From: Lanius collurio
Lineage: Eukaryota; Chordata; Aves; Passeriformes; Laniidae
Assembly (NCBI GenBank): GCA_020086605.1
Contig: JACBWW010000021.1
Location: forward strand, 714,209 to 778,208
Direction of reading: 5' to 3'
Length of the DNA stretch: 64,000 nucleotides
In this document: positions 10,460 through 23,723 of the stretch, piece after piece
Layout of the letters: each line of letters starts with the position of its first letter
Numbering within the stretch: position 1 is the first letter of the stretch
The notes under the pieces: model-generated
Seen by the model: only the letters and a program-made list of their open reading frames with translations
Told to the model about the DNA's origin: nothing
Database searches by the model: none
Program-made: the position numbers and the translations under genes

Positions 10460-12819
10460 CCTTGAAGTGAGACAGATTCAGATTTAAAGCACAGTATTTT
10501 TGGCTAGAGAAGATTGGGAAGCACAGAAAATGAAGGCGTGTTAGGGCAAAGCCTGCTGAGGCTCCTGTGCCTCTGAATTTTGCCTGGTAAGTATTTCTTG
10601 TGCAGCAAAGGCAGCATCCCTGTGAGAGAAAATGTGAGTACAAGCAGAGCTTCCCCTGTATTTCATTTACCCTGTGAGCTGTGTCGGTTCCGCCTGCCGT
10701 ATCCCAATTGGCATCTTGCTCCGTGGACCTGTTGGCAGGCAGGGTGCTGGGTCATGGTTCCTTACAAGTTAACCCACTTATCTTCTCAGAGAAGCAGCAA
10801 ATGTCTGCCAAGGGTGGTTCTTTTAGTCAAGTTGTTCAGTAACTGGTGCATCAGGAGGTGTGTTGTGCTCTGGTACATAAAGTACCTGTTTTTAGCAACT
10901 GATAGAGATACACTGTTAGTAACAGTTGCCATGAAAAACCTCCTGCGCCAGCATTAAGGTGAGATTGCGGAGTGCTTTACATGGAGATTCCTCAGCCTCA
11001 CTGCAGCTTTAGTCATGGTGAGTTCTCCCATGTTCTGCATAATTCTCTGTGTTCTGCTTGTTGGAGTGTGGCAAGTGTTTGGTTGGTTGTTGCTTTCAAA
11101 GAGAGCAGCTGAATCGGGTTCTGTTGGGTATTGCCATCAGCATCAGAAGGGCATTCAGTAACTACGCTCTTTACACACACAATTGCAAATCATACTGATT
11201 GCATAATGCTGTAAACAGCAAGAAGTGGTGCATTAAAAAGGTGCCCAGTTCTCACCCCTTCATCTTTTTTTCCACAAGGCTGTAATTTTTCTATGTAGTA
11301 CACAACAGTGATAACATTGCAGGATTTTTTTCTGCTCTGTCCTTTGCAGATTGACTTCATTGCTTATGGTTGTACATTATCTTTGTTTATCAGTGTAAAT
11401 CAACAGTGCTGTTCCTGAATAATGGAGATAGCAACAGACAGATCTTCTGTAGCCAAGTTTGCAGAGTGAGAAACAGTGTTGTATAGAAACATGTTGGAAA
11501 AGATAACCAGCACAGGTTATCGGGGAGCTCTGCTCAGTCCCCCCAGAGGGGATGATGGAAGTGCTGTGGAATAATGGTATTTTCTAAAATACTCCTACAC
11601 AACTGCCCACACAGCTGGAAGGTTCATGCATACACTAATAATTCTTAGTGGAAATAACAGTAAGCAGGTGATATACCAAAGCAACAGCATTTAAATAAGT
11701 GGGAATTCAATTTAATACATCAAATGTTACGTAATTGGGTTTTTTCCCCCTAGAGTTCGGTTTCTGCAGTTCTTTGCATATAGAATATTGGTCTGTCTGC
11801 ATAGTGAGCTAACTTGGGGTGCTTTCATTGAAAAGTTTCTAAACACCCAAACAGAATGAAATGTGTAGAACACAGGAGGAAATATGAATTCCAAATAATT
11901 AATATTGTTGTCTTCAGCAGCAGTCATTGCTTACTGAGGGGGTTATAAGCTCAGTCAATAGTCACTAAATTGTATTGCATGGATAACACATTCGATATTT
12001 TTTTGTGTTCTGCTGACTAAAAGAGTTGGTGTACTTTTTCAATGAAGTAATCACAATAGAAGCTTGAAAATATATTGGAAGAATAAGCTGTGAGTACCCC
12101 ATTCACAGTTGCAGTGATTGTGCTGGATGCAAATACCTGAATTGTGGATAAAAATTACTGAACAAGTGAAATAATTGAAAATCAGTCTCAGTTTCTAAAC
12201 AAAGGTAAGCTCTGCTTTTCCAAAACCGATAGCACTGTCATTAGTGTACACACAGTAGAGGAGCACAGTCTCATCCTCAGTCTCTCTACAGCAGATGGAT
12301 GTGGCTTCTTGGGTTTCTCTTGCTGATAATGAACAAGATGCTTGTCCATTCATGCTGGTGTTTCAAATGATATGGGAACAGTTATAATTTAAAAACTTTG
12401 TTTCTTTTCTGCTGTGAATGTGAGGCAATAGCAAGGGGTTTTCTGTAATTTTTATTTGGCTTTCACATACCAGTTTGCAATTGTCTCTAAGGTAAGATAT
12501 TTTAAAATTAATATATTTCAGCTACTTTTAGTTTAATTGACTTTACCACACAGGTCAAGGTTTCTTTTCCATCACTATTTTTCCATGACTTCTTGGAGTA
12601 ATTGTTCTGCAGGCAAGGTAAATGTGTATCAGACATAAAAATGTTCCTTTGATGATGCAAGGTAAAATATCTGCCCTGGCTGCATAATCTGCTACAAAGT
12701 TCTGAAAAATGACAGCCAGAGGATAGCTCAAAGCCTGGGCAGCTCCTGGATCCTTCCTGAGACCAGTGGGACGGGATTTGCTGTCTCAGAGGTGCACTTG
12801 CAGTCACCAGTCTGCACCT
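10460..12819 (+). other. Cluster of strong plus-strand splice donors
   Basis: Five consensus-like donors lie within 2.3 kb: CCTG|GTAAGT at 10586/10587, TTAAG|GTGAGA at 10958/10959, CAAAG|GTAAGC at 12204/12205, CTAAG|GTAAGA at 12491/12492 and CACCT|GTAAGT at 12819/12820. Two can be paired with upstream acceptors: ttttattgcag before about 10460, and ctgtttttag before 10896. The resulting exons (10460-10586 and 10896-10958) contain stops in the frames examined. They could be alternative untranslated or lncRNA exons, or chance sites. Confidence 0.25.
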
Positions 12820-15800
12820 GTAAGTTTTTCTTGAACAATCTTGCTATTTTCTTGGTACTGAGTGTATGATGGAGGTTAGAAAGGAGAGCTGTCACTCCAC
12901 AAAGGAGACACTCTGTTCATTAATTTGAGAGCTATGAACTAGACTCAATTTGTATTCTGAGATCTTAAAAAAAAGGAGAATGGACAATTGTACCTTCCTG
13001 AGGTGCCTTCCTCAGGCTGCTGAGGAATGCACTTTATAAACCACATGAACTCCTCACTTCCATGTCCTTGGGTGCATGTGACAGTGCCATTTAAGAACAG
13101 AATATGCAGAGAACAAAAGGGATGTCAATCTTGAAATTAATTGTGCTGCACCTGAAAAATCAGAAATCTGGCCTTGAGATAAGGAAAAAATATTGAAAGA
13201 GAAGTCTGCCTGCTTTGTTTACCATGAGAGAGGAAAGTGAAGGCATCTCATGATGAAGATAACTGTATTTCTGAATGCTGCTTTGCTAATTGGTGTGACC
13301 CTAATGTGTCTGCACTGTTTCACAGCATGTGCTGTGACCTGGGATAAACATTTTCTTTTGGAAAAGCTGTACACAATGTGCTAAGAGAGGGAACATGGTC
13401 TCTTCTGCCTCTCTAAGATGTGTTGGAATGAATATGTTGTTTTGAAAGGGTTTTTTCATATTTGTCAGATGAGCAACTCTCTTGAGCTTTGTGCTTTTTA
13501 TTACATAACATTTAAATTTTTTAAGTTCTGAGCATGACCTCAAGTTTTTATTTTGCATTCACAAAGTATTTGCTGCTTGTAGCCATGTAAAAACATTTCC
13601 CTATATTCTGGCTCTGTAACACCTCTAGTCCCCCCCAGTTTGTTTGGGAGGCTTAACTGCAGTGTTTTAAGTAGCAAATATTTTCTTTAGTACTTATAGA
13701 ATTCACTCTGTATAAAATTATGACTTTCTGAAGAAATATTGGCACAAACTGTGGAAGCTGTTAGGTTTTGGAACTTGTGTTCAAATTACTCATTTTCTCT
13801 GCTTTATTTCTTCTTCCACCTCATAATTAGAGGCTGGTAGACAAAGCAAACTTGGGACTGAAGGGCCTGCTTTGGAATCTGACAAAAAGGCAGTCACGTA
13901 GAAAAAAAGAGCATGTCTTTTGGGTGGAGAAAAAAAGTGCTTGAATTGAAGAAAGAGTTTTAGGTGCTGGGGCTTGTTTTGTTGTTTGGCTTTGCAAACA
14001 AGTCAGTTCTGGCATTCCCATGCACCGACTTCCACTGTTACATATCTTATGTGCATAAATGAGTTTATAGTTTCATGGAAAACAGTTATTGACTGGTCTA
14101 TTTTAGTATTTGTGAAAGTTAAGCTATAAAATTTCTGTCAATAGTTGAAGAGGACTCTTTGTAAATATCTTTGGCCATGAAGATATGGACAAATGTGATC
14201 ATTCTACACTATGTTGCTCTGAAATCTACAGCTTAAAAATTATTTATATCTCAAAATCAACTTTTAAGTGCTATTGGGGAAAATGTTGTATAAACTTTCA
14301 TTCAAAGAGGAGACATTTTCTGTTTTCATCCTGAGAATGATGTATGTCTTTGCTCAGATTTATCTGGATGTGTATACGTATACCGTATAGATATATTTGT
14401 TTGAAGTGACTATTAATGTTGAATCTTCTGCTATATTCATGTTTTGGGAAGAGTCCATTTTTCTCTTCAGAGTAGTACACTTGAAGGTAGTGATGATTTA
14501 AAAACATTTCACTGTCTGGGGAGTGTGACTGGAGTGCTCATCTTTCCAGAAATTTGCTGGGACCTTCGTTTGCTAAAGTATTTTTTCCTTTAAAGTGCTG
14601 GTTGAGGAGACTTTTAAGGAGCATCCCAGCTGTCTGTGTGTTGGAAGCAGAGAGGCAGCAGAGGGAAAGGGCTTTTTAAGTCAACTCTTATCAAAATGCA
14701 GAACTCCATAATTTACTGATTTTACAAATAAGAGAAGTAAAAGCTTGGCTTGTCTGAAGTCAATTATTGTAATGTTTAAAAGAGGACCCAGAACACTCTC
14801 ATGGTCTTACTTTGCTAACCCAGCCTTTTGAAAAGAGCCATGGTAAATATTTATTTAGTTGCCATAATACAGTATGGGAATGTCTTCTAACCTCATCAGT
14901 TAGGCTGCTGCTTCTAAAAACTTCAAGTCTTTAGTTTGAATGTTAAAGATTTATGACTTTACATCACAAATTGTATTTCCAAAGGCTTATCCTGGCACTG
15001 CTGTATTTTTTTTTTTTGTAACTCTGTTGTATTGTCATCTTTCTTGAACAACTTGCTGTCAAAGCACATGCCAGGTCATGTGTTACACTCAGTTCAGAGC
15101 AAGCATACATTTTGCCAGTTAAATATTTCTCTCAGCTCGAAGAGCTGCCTTGCACATCAGAAGCTTGCAGCCCAACCTGTTGATGAGTATTTGCTTTTCT
15201 TATGGCTGAATACTTGACATGTGATTTGAGCATCATCTTTAGAATTAATTTCTGTATTGTTCAGCAATGGGAAAAAACTTGGAAACTGGGATGATGCTTG
15301 GTTTGCTGCTCAGTTTTCAGATTATTTAATCTAGGTTCTCTTCTCTGATCTAAAAATTGAAATTCTGGATTAAAACAGATTTTTGCTATTTTTAGAGCAT
15401 GGAAGATCCTGCCTTTAAACTCCAAGTCAGAGACTGAATAAATACTTGTAAGTAAGGAAGCCTCATTTTTACAATTTTCCTCGTTGACCTCAGGATCACA
15501 TTTTCCATCATTTATGACAAGAGATAAAGCAGTCTGCTTGCAAAACAGTAAAATGCATTCAAGTCTTTTGGTATTGTCAGACCCTGACAAAAGATAATAA
15601 GATGAGAATGATTGGCAGAATGACATGCACTCAATTTCTTTAACTCTTCTGTAAAATATACTGAAATCTAAAACGGGGCATGGTGTTCTCAACAAAATGC
15701 TGATGGTGACAAAAACTTTGACAATGCAAACATTCTCACTTGTGGAGCTGAATCAATTGGGAAGAGCAGCCAAAAAGGCAAAGTGGAAATATTGTTGTCA

Positions 15801-16602
15801 GAAACATTTAGTAGCAATGATCTGCATTAAAATAATTTGGTACAATTAATTGGTGATATTTGTCTTTTTTTTGCACAGCAGTTTTCATGCGTGTAGCACA
15901 GTGTTATCTTGAAGCAAGAAAATGAGGCTCTTTCTGACCTGGCTAGTGCATTACTGCAGAGATTTATTTCTTAATCTTCACTGGAGATTTTGAAGTACTG
16001 GCTGGTTTTTAGCAGGCTGATTTAGTTCTTGTTTGATTTGAGAATATACAAAATAGGACTGCTGTAATTAAAGCTTGGTGGTAGCTTTTGGCAAGTCCTG
16101 AGTTATTTGTGCAGTAGCATTGTACTGATGCATTTTAGAGAGGGGAAATCAGAACAATGTGCTGATTTGCTTGTGTGGGCTAATATGACTCATTTAGAAT
16201 TAACTCCTTTAAAAAGTTTTTTTTAGGAAAAACTGACAGGCTAACCTCAGGTTTCAATTCCTCCAGGAGGCTGGAAGTCTCCCTTCAATCTGCAAGGCCC
16301 TAGCAATTCTCCATGGTTGGGGGTCAACAGTTTACAAACACTGCCTGGACCAATGATCTGTGAAATCAATCTTTGAGTCTTCCTGCTGCTGCCTTTGAAC
16401 AGTTTCATTGATGGCAAAGTAGAAATGACTCAGGCTTTGGGATGTGATTATAAAAATTCTAAAGCGTAAAACATGCAGAAGACAAAATGTTGATGCTTGG
16501 AAAGTTTCCTTACCCTTGCTATGAGAGAGTTTTGGTCCTGACATTTTCTGGAGGTATGTCACAACATCCTAAATAGGATTACTCGGGTAACGTGGTGCTA
16601 TT

Positions 16603-16643
16603 GTATAAATATATTGATATAAATATATTGTATAAATATATTG
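16603..16643. repeat. Short AT-rich tandem repeat, about three copies
   Basis: The unit tataaatatattg, with one extra base between copies, is repeated three times, giving a low-complexity run in intronic DNA. Nothing suggests a function. Confidence 0.85.
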
Positions 16644-17191
16644 AAGACATTTTGCCCACCTTTCAAATTGCAGCTATGGTATGAATGAGTCAGCTGGCTG
16701 GCTGCTTGCATGTTAAAGCTAACATTTTGTGGGTTCAGAGATACTTAATTGCTTTTATGCTGTGAATGAATAAGATGGATTCATTTATATACAACACTTC
16801 CTAGTTAGAGAGAAGGCAGTAGTTTTAAAGCCCAATGAAGCAGTGGTTATAGGTTCCACACGATCTGCTCCTCTTGCTGAAGACAGTTCTTTAAAGCTGA
16901 ACTGTCATGGTTCCCTCCCATCAAGCTCAGTACCTCTGTTAATAAAACATGCTTTCTGTTGTTGCTTCAAGCATCTGTGACAACTGGCTTATTGTCCCCA
17001 CCCAGTGCCAAGTGGTGTTTCCTATTAAGTAATTTTTTTTCCAAAGCAATTGTTTTGAGTGGAGTTTCTTGCATACTGACTCCAGCAAGCATGCTTCAGT
17101 CTGGCAGTGGATTTGGATATCCCTGTGAAGGGTTCACATCTTTGATTCATCTCTCATCTTAGGCACTTGCATTTTCTTTGTTTTCTTTCAG

Positions 17192-17248
17192 CACAACATA
17201 TCTATAAAATACTGTGTGTTCTGGCTTGTAGGATTCACCTCAATGTAG
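17192..17248 (+). other. Weak candidate exon
   Basis: A very strong pyrimidine tract (attttctttgttttctttcag) precedes 17192, and a fair donor, TGTAG|GTGAAA, follows 17248. One frame is open across the 57 bases (QHIYKILCVLACRIHLNV) and both boundaries are in phase 1. The peptide resembles nothing I know, and its phase does not connect to the exon candidates further right. It is most likely a chance combination. Confidence 0.15.
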
Positions 17249-18601
17249 GTGAAAACAAAAGTGTTACGAAAATCATAGTTCTGTCTTGTGCTGAAAAATT
17301 GCTGGAACCTGTGGCTAAATTGGGTGTTGGCTTTTGCCAGTGCCAGAGGCACTGATGCTTCCAGGTCTGGGGAGGCACAGAGGGTGCCTCCATGGAGCTC
17401 AAGCTGTGTGTAAGAATAAGAGCAGCTGTTGGAAGTGTCCCAGCGCTCTGGGCCGTGGCCATACAAGGAGCCCTCTCTGTACAAAGCTGCTCTGTCTGAT
17501 CCATGTGTTCCATGTGTGTTAAAGTTCATGGGGCTCTTTGTCTGGGTGTCAGCCACGGGTGCCTTTCATCCCCGAGGTGCCTGAAAGCATCTCTTGATAT
17601 TATTAGAATGGTAGAAAGGAAGTGGAAAAGAGGGAAAACAGACTCGCTGAATATTTCAGCGGATCTTTGCCAAATCACATTTTGGGATTCATTTCTATTT
17701 TAAATACTACAGTGGCTGCCAAAGTTGGCAAACTGTGATCCGCTTTGGAAGGGGGAGGAGACATCATTACTTCTGTGCCAGAGGAGGAACATCACTTCAT
17801 TTTCCTGTTGCTTTGTTTTTCCTTTTGTAGGGAACAAAGAAATTCTGTGAGAGAAAAGTAGAAAAAGCCATTTTTCGAAGCTTTTCCAGAAATTTTACAA
17901 AACAATGGGTTTGATTTACACTTTAAATGTGGTTTCCTGTCTTCTCTCATGTCATTTGCATACCTTTAAAAACAGCTTGGTTTAACTTTATTTTATAGGA
18001 ATGTGTCCTTTCCTCCACTAGTGCTCTTCAGGGCATTGTTTCCTTGAATATTTCTATGTTCATATAAGCAAGAAGCTATCAAATTTAATCACCAAACAAT
18101 TGGCCAGATTTGCAAAGAGAAAAACTGATTAGAATCACCAAAAAAACAGGCTGAACATAGAATAATATCTATGCTTAAATAACTAAATCTCCCATTTTAA
18201 GAAGATAAGATGACTGAATAGCAAAGAAAAGAAAAAGCTGAGAGCCAAAAAGTATCTGGGTTTTCTTCCTGCCTTTGTCATGCCTCACTTGTAGCCTTGG
18301 AAACTGAGACAAAGAGGTTAAGAAACTTGCTCATTCTTAAAATGGAGATAAGATACAGTGTACAGCTTATTTCAGTCTCACGTATTCCTCTGCAAAGTGC
18401 TGTAAGTGAACAGTGCTGGATTTTTAACAGTATTTATCTATATCATAAACTTGCTTATTTAGGACTTGAGCCAATGAACCCACGGTTAGTTGTGTTTCCT
18501 GCCCATACGTGTTAGTGATCCCTTGTTTGACTCTGTCAGTCTTCACAGGTTATTTCATCCTCTCTGTCTGCTGGGTGCTGATGTTTTGGTGAAACCAGAC
18601 A

Positions 18602-18648
18602 GTGCTGGGACTTGGAGCAGGGTGCCCAATGTCCCAGCACTTGGGCAC
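18602..18648. repeat. Two interlocking inverted repeats
   Basis: The arms gtgctgggac (18602-18611) and gtcccagcac (18631-18640) form a perfect 10-bp inverted repeat. Within its loop, gtgcccaa (18622-18629) pairs perfectly with ttgggcac (18641-18648). No base separates the last two arms, so both stems cannot form together as a pseudoknot; they are alternatives. Confidence 0.7.
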
Positions 18649-21600
18649 GGTGCACAGGGGACAGTTGGCTCCATCCTTTTCAAGCTCTTGTTTTCCCTCC
18701 AGGCACCTAAACCAGGGATTCAAGATTGTGGGATCAAAACATTAGAAAGGGTTCTTGGCAAATTGATCATCGGTGAAATATTTACAAGCTCTTATTTTTT
18801 AAATCTGAAAGTGCCACTTTTTAGTTAAGGGCTTTTGTTTTATAGACTCCCTGGACATTCACACGCTGTTTATATTAATGCAGCTCATTTGTAGGCAGTG
18901 CAGACACTTTTAGAAATTGTAAGACTGTGGAGACATTTAATGGCTGAGGATAAATTGCACAGCTGTGGACACTATTTATACTTTCCTGTATAGAACAGAG
19001 TCTGCATCATGAAATAAGCATAGCTCAATGTTGTCAGTTATTTTTCATGGGTTTTTTTTTAATCTTGGAGAGGACTTGCCAGCTCTTGGGTTTGCATGTT
19101 AAAAAGTATTAGCATGTCCATATCCTAAGAAGATAAAGTTCATACTTTACCCATTAAGAAAATAGATATTGAAGAAAGGAGAGAGAAGGTAAAATGTTTT
19201 AAAATCTTAGTAAATAATTCTAGAAACACTGCATAAAATTTATGGGCTGAGATGAGTAGTTCCTAAATGTGCAAAAGGAAACTAAATATGATTGAAAATA
19301 ACCAGGACTTGAAGATAGAAGGCAAAGTGAACAGTAACTCATGTAACAAGTTAGTTTACAGGTTAAGGATGTGAAACCTCTGCAAAGCACATCCCTTCCT
19401 AAGGAAAGGAATGTCCAAGCCCACAGCTCTCAGTAAAAGAGCAATTTAAAGCAATTTCCAACTTATTAAAATATGTAAGGAGAAATAATTATAACTTCAA
19501 TAATTAGATCTCAACCAAAGGACAGAGAAAGAGAGCAAGTTGTTTGTTCCTTGTAGATGTGTTAATGATGGAAATCTTTAGAAGTCAACTTTAAAGGACA
19601 AAAGGACAAACACAATTATAGGATGTGTAAAATGGAAATTAGGCACCGAGACAGAAACTGAATTGCTTCAAAGATAAGAGGCTAGGATAAATTAAGAACT
19701 AATAGATACCATCTTCAAAATACTGGAATTTAATATCTTTGACTATTACTTTGAAAAAGTTTGCTGAAAGAAACCATAGGAAACTGCAGAACTGTATAGT
19801 TCAGGGCTCCTAGTTTTTGTATCTTGCACATGGACTGTGAATAATTTCAAGTTGTCCCCATATTTTCTATCTGCAAGGTTCCATAAAATTATTCTGCTGT
19901 TTAAAATACTTCTGAGTGTTTCTACATCCTCTAGAGATTTAGTTGCACTGTTGTAGTTTGTTCCCTTTTCTCCCTTAATGCTCTAAAATCCACAGGCTTG
20001 TTCTGTCTCAGATTGCTGTCTGTTATGGGAACCAGGGGATAGGGTTAGTGGGTGAATTATGAAGTAATTTGATCAAGGGCTCAGGAGATAGGATCTTTCC
20101 TCTCTTTTCTTCCCTTGTAATGTCAACACTGTGGTTTTTAGAAAATAATAACTTGTACGTTTGCTCTGAAATTCCAACTTTGGCTCTGACTTGTCCTAAG
20201 CTGTTACTGCTTTGTTGGGGTTGATCTGATTTGACAGCTCTTGTCCCTCTAAGAAAGTAATTTCCAAATTATGTATTACAAAAGTTTGATCAAAAGATAA
20301 AACTTGAACTAATAAGATTAATAACTTACAGACATCAAAGAGAAAATGGAATGGGGCAGAGCTGAGAGCCTGGAACACTGTTATGTTCCCAAAAATTTCT
20401 TGTGGATGAGTTCTTCTGACCATTGTGTGTGTCTCATTGCCACTACTATTTCTAAAAATGAGGCTATGTACGTAGGAAAAAAATAAAATTTGATTAACCA
20501 AAGCTTTTTAAGAATATTTCATAAATTGATAATTTTATTTTTTGTTCAGAAGCTTAGGAAGTCCTTAGACCTGCCAGCCACGTTCCTTCAGTTCTGTTCA
20601 GCACTCTGTTGATGCAGACTGATAAATTCTTTGTAGATCAAGTTGGAATCCGTTGTCATTTACCTGTCAGTCATCCCTCAGCTACAGGTTACTGCCCCTG
20701 CCTGCTTGGTGCAGGACAGAGCCGCAATACTTATTAGATTTCAGTACAGTGTGAAGCTGATTTGTTTACTTAGGGGTTTAAACATCTTAAATCTAGGTTG
20801 TTTTCCTTTGCACTGCAGTGAGCTTGCACAGGCATTCTTCATATTCTTGCTGAGAGACAGCAGCTTGATAAATCACTATCTGACAAGAGCGAGTTTTTAC
20901 TTCTTGACTGGTACCTTCAGCCCACTCACAAATGAGGTGGGGTTTTTTTCCCAGTCTTCAGATGTCTGGTTATGTGAGAAAAGAACATGTGGATGCAGTG
21001 GTAAAATGTCACCCCCCCTCCTTAAGACAGAATTTGTTGGGCTGAGGGAACAGCCGCCGGCTGTGCCCCCCTGGGGACAGGACCTCTGCTGAATGACCCC
21101 AGAAGGGACGTCTGGGCCACGTGTCCTTGGGAAGAACCACTTTAGTGTGATGCCTTCATTTGAGTGACACTTTCAGGAGCGATTTCTCTGAAACATTTAG
21201 ATGTGTTTATACATGTGTGTCTCTTTGCATATTTAGCTTTTTCCATTCGGTGCATATTAGTCCAAGGATGCGTGTTCAGGGAGATCAGGGCAGATTGCTG
21301 GCTGGCTCTGCAGCCTGATGGGGCCCTGATGTGGAAAACCTGCATCCCCCAGATCCTTCTTAAATTGCACAGTGCTAAGTGATTTGTGAGTCCAGGCTGG
21401 AAAGCTCTGCTGCTACTTTAGACTTCTTGAAAGTGAGACAAACTAATGTTTTTCTTATTGCTGCCGTGTTAGAGAACCACTGTGCTGCACTGTAGCTCGT
21501 GACTTCACAGCAGCAGCAGCTCTTTAAGCCTCACTGTCCTTCAGACACAGGTAACTGTGGCAGGTCTCAGTGCAGGAGCAGTTTGCTTCTGCTTCCTGGG

Positions 21601-23699
21601 ATGACAGAGGAGAGAACATGCACCAATGGCACAGTAGAAGTAATTAATTTTTTTTTAATGTCTTCTATTGCATAAATTATCAGCATTGCCTTGGCGACTC
21701 TGCACAAATACATCAACAGAATAATGCAGCTGTAGTTGTGAGGCTCTGTGTTATCACATTGCAGTCTGGGCAGCTCTGGCATGCAGAACCTTTCATGATG
21801 AGCTCCTGTTTCTTGATTTACTTGCTCTGAAGCAGTAAGTGGGAATATCTGTTTCAGACCTGTAGGTTTTTAAAATATAGGAGGTTTCTATTGAACATTT
21901 AGAACATTGCTCACTTTGTGAAAAGAGAGTAATACCAAGTGTGCAACAACTGAAAGCCTGCAATGAGTGAGCAAATTCATTAAAACTTGGAACTCCTAGG
22001 AAAGGAAGGGATATCACCTCATACTACACTGGTTTCCCAACACTAAGGAAGTTGGGTGTGATGTAGCACCAGATAAATGCAGACTGCAGCATTTTAAGGG
22101 CAGCCATAGGCTGGGCAGTCAGACTTATACATTTAAGAGCTCTCCATCAAAGGTTTTACTTATCAGTTGGCTTGTAAGAATACCTGATCAATCTCTCTTG
22201 AGGGCAAGAGAACTTATGTGTTTGGGAGAAAATAAGTTCTTCATAAAAATATATTTTCATAATTTTTTATTTAATTAAGGAAAATAGTAGCATAGCTCTA
22301 AAGAGTTTTGTTAATGGGAATTTTTAAAGGAATTTGAATTAAGAATGTAACTAGTGACATCCTTAGAAGTATAATTAAATATTTATGCATCTGCAAAATC
22401 ATACTTTCCATGTGCTTACATAGAGCCAAACATTCTTCTTGTGTTCCTCTTGTGTATTTCTGTTCTGAGATTTGGAGTTGGGGTAAATGAATGACTCTCA
22501 TGTGTGTCCAAGCTCTTAAGCTCTGTTTTACCCTCTTGCTGTTGTGCCATCAGTTTTCCCATGAGTTTGTCAGTCACAGTGGAGTGATGCATTTACTCCC
22601 TGAACTTGGGTTAGCCAGGACTCTTGGGGCATTTCATGACTCCCTTCAGGAAGGTGCCTGTAGTGTGATCATGTACAATCCATCAGTATTCCTTGAAATC
22701 CCTTCTCTCCAAGGTAAAAGGCAGTGCAAGAATCGTTTTGAAGAACACATCATGGGGAAAAACCCATATTTTCCTTTAGAAGGATTGTGTAGGTGTTTAA
22801 TACCATCTCAACTTGATTATTTTCATAGGGAGAAATGTTAAAGCTGCATATCTGAAGGAATGGGATCTATACTTGGATTATCACAGTGATATTTGCCATT
22901 AGGCTGCCAGACTGGCTAAATCTAGCTCAGGAGCCAAGCTCTTTGCCATGGCTTGATAATCCCACTGCACTGATGTTACTGTGGTGGGTTTCAGCTGGGA
23001 ATGAAAACCCTGCCGGAGTCCAACCAGCCTTTTAATCTGTGTCTAAAAGTAATAAATTATGTTAGGAGTTAGAAATAGATTAAGAAGAGCTTCAGTGTGT
23101 TATAGTCTGAAGAATCCATAAAAGTCAATGTTGCAAGATGGCAGTAAAACTTCCTTACTGCCTTCATGCTGAGCTCCTACAAGCAGATGCAAAATCAAAG
23201 AGGAGGAGGGTTGTTTTTATGGCAGGTGACTGTTGCCGTGAGATTCTTGGTTGCCATCAGAAAGATAATTTTGTTAAATGGCTGTGATCAGCTACCAATT
23301 GAGACATACAAAAGTGCTGCATTAAAATAGCATTCTGCCACTTCCTGTGCACTTCTCATCTTTTATCCCAGAGTGCTGTTTACCTACCCAGAGCATCAGA
23401 AGCAGGAAAGCAGGGCCTTTCAAGGTTAGAGCTCGTCATGCTTGGCTAATGCAATTCAGAAGAGCCTAAACACAACAAATCAAAATCTGTGAAATGATGC
23501 ATGGCTTCACGCTTCTGTAATTTTGAAAAAGTACATATAGATTCCCATTCTTCCATTCCAAAGAGCCCTTGAAGTATGTCAAGTATTTATAGCTTTGGAT
23601 GTCTCACTTGTACGTTGGAGAGTTAATGACTCACACCTTTCCTAAACAATTGAAGTGCTTCCTGAATAGCAGAGAAAACATTCCCTCCTCTGCTCGGTA

Positions 23700-23723
23700 C
23701 TGATTCACATTCTGATTCACATT
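23700..23723. repeat. Perfect 12-bp tandem duplication
   Basis: The unit ctgattcacatt occurs twice in direct succession. It is a small local duplication with no visible role. Confidence 0.85.

Noticed and set aside
14372..14383. 12-bp palindrome gtatacgtatac
   Set aside because: This is short and AT-rich, and expected by chance in 64 kb.
20196..20501. Minus-strand frame ending at a GTAAGT donor near 20325
   Set aside because: The only upstream acceptor (ctcatttttag) is weak, no neighbouring minus-strand exon connects in phase, and the peptide is unrecognised.
22491..22841. Plus-strand 116-residue frame with a CCAAG|GTAAAA donor at 22713
   Set aside because: The acceptor and donor are mediocre, there is no phase link to other candidates, and the peptide has no recognisable domain.
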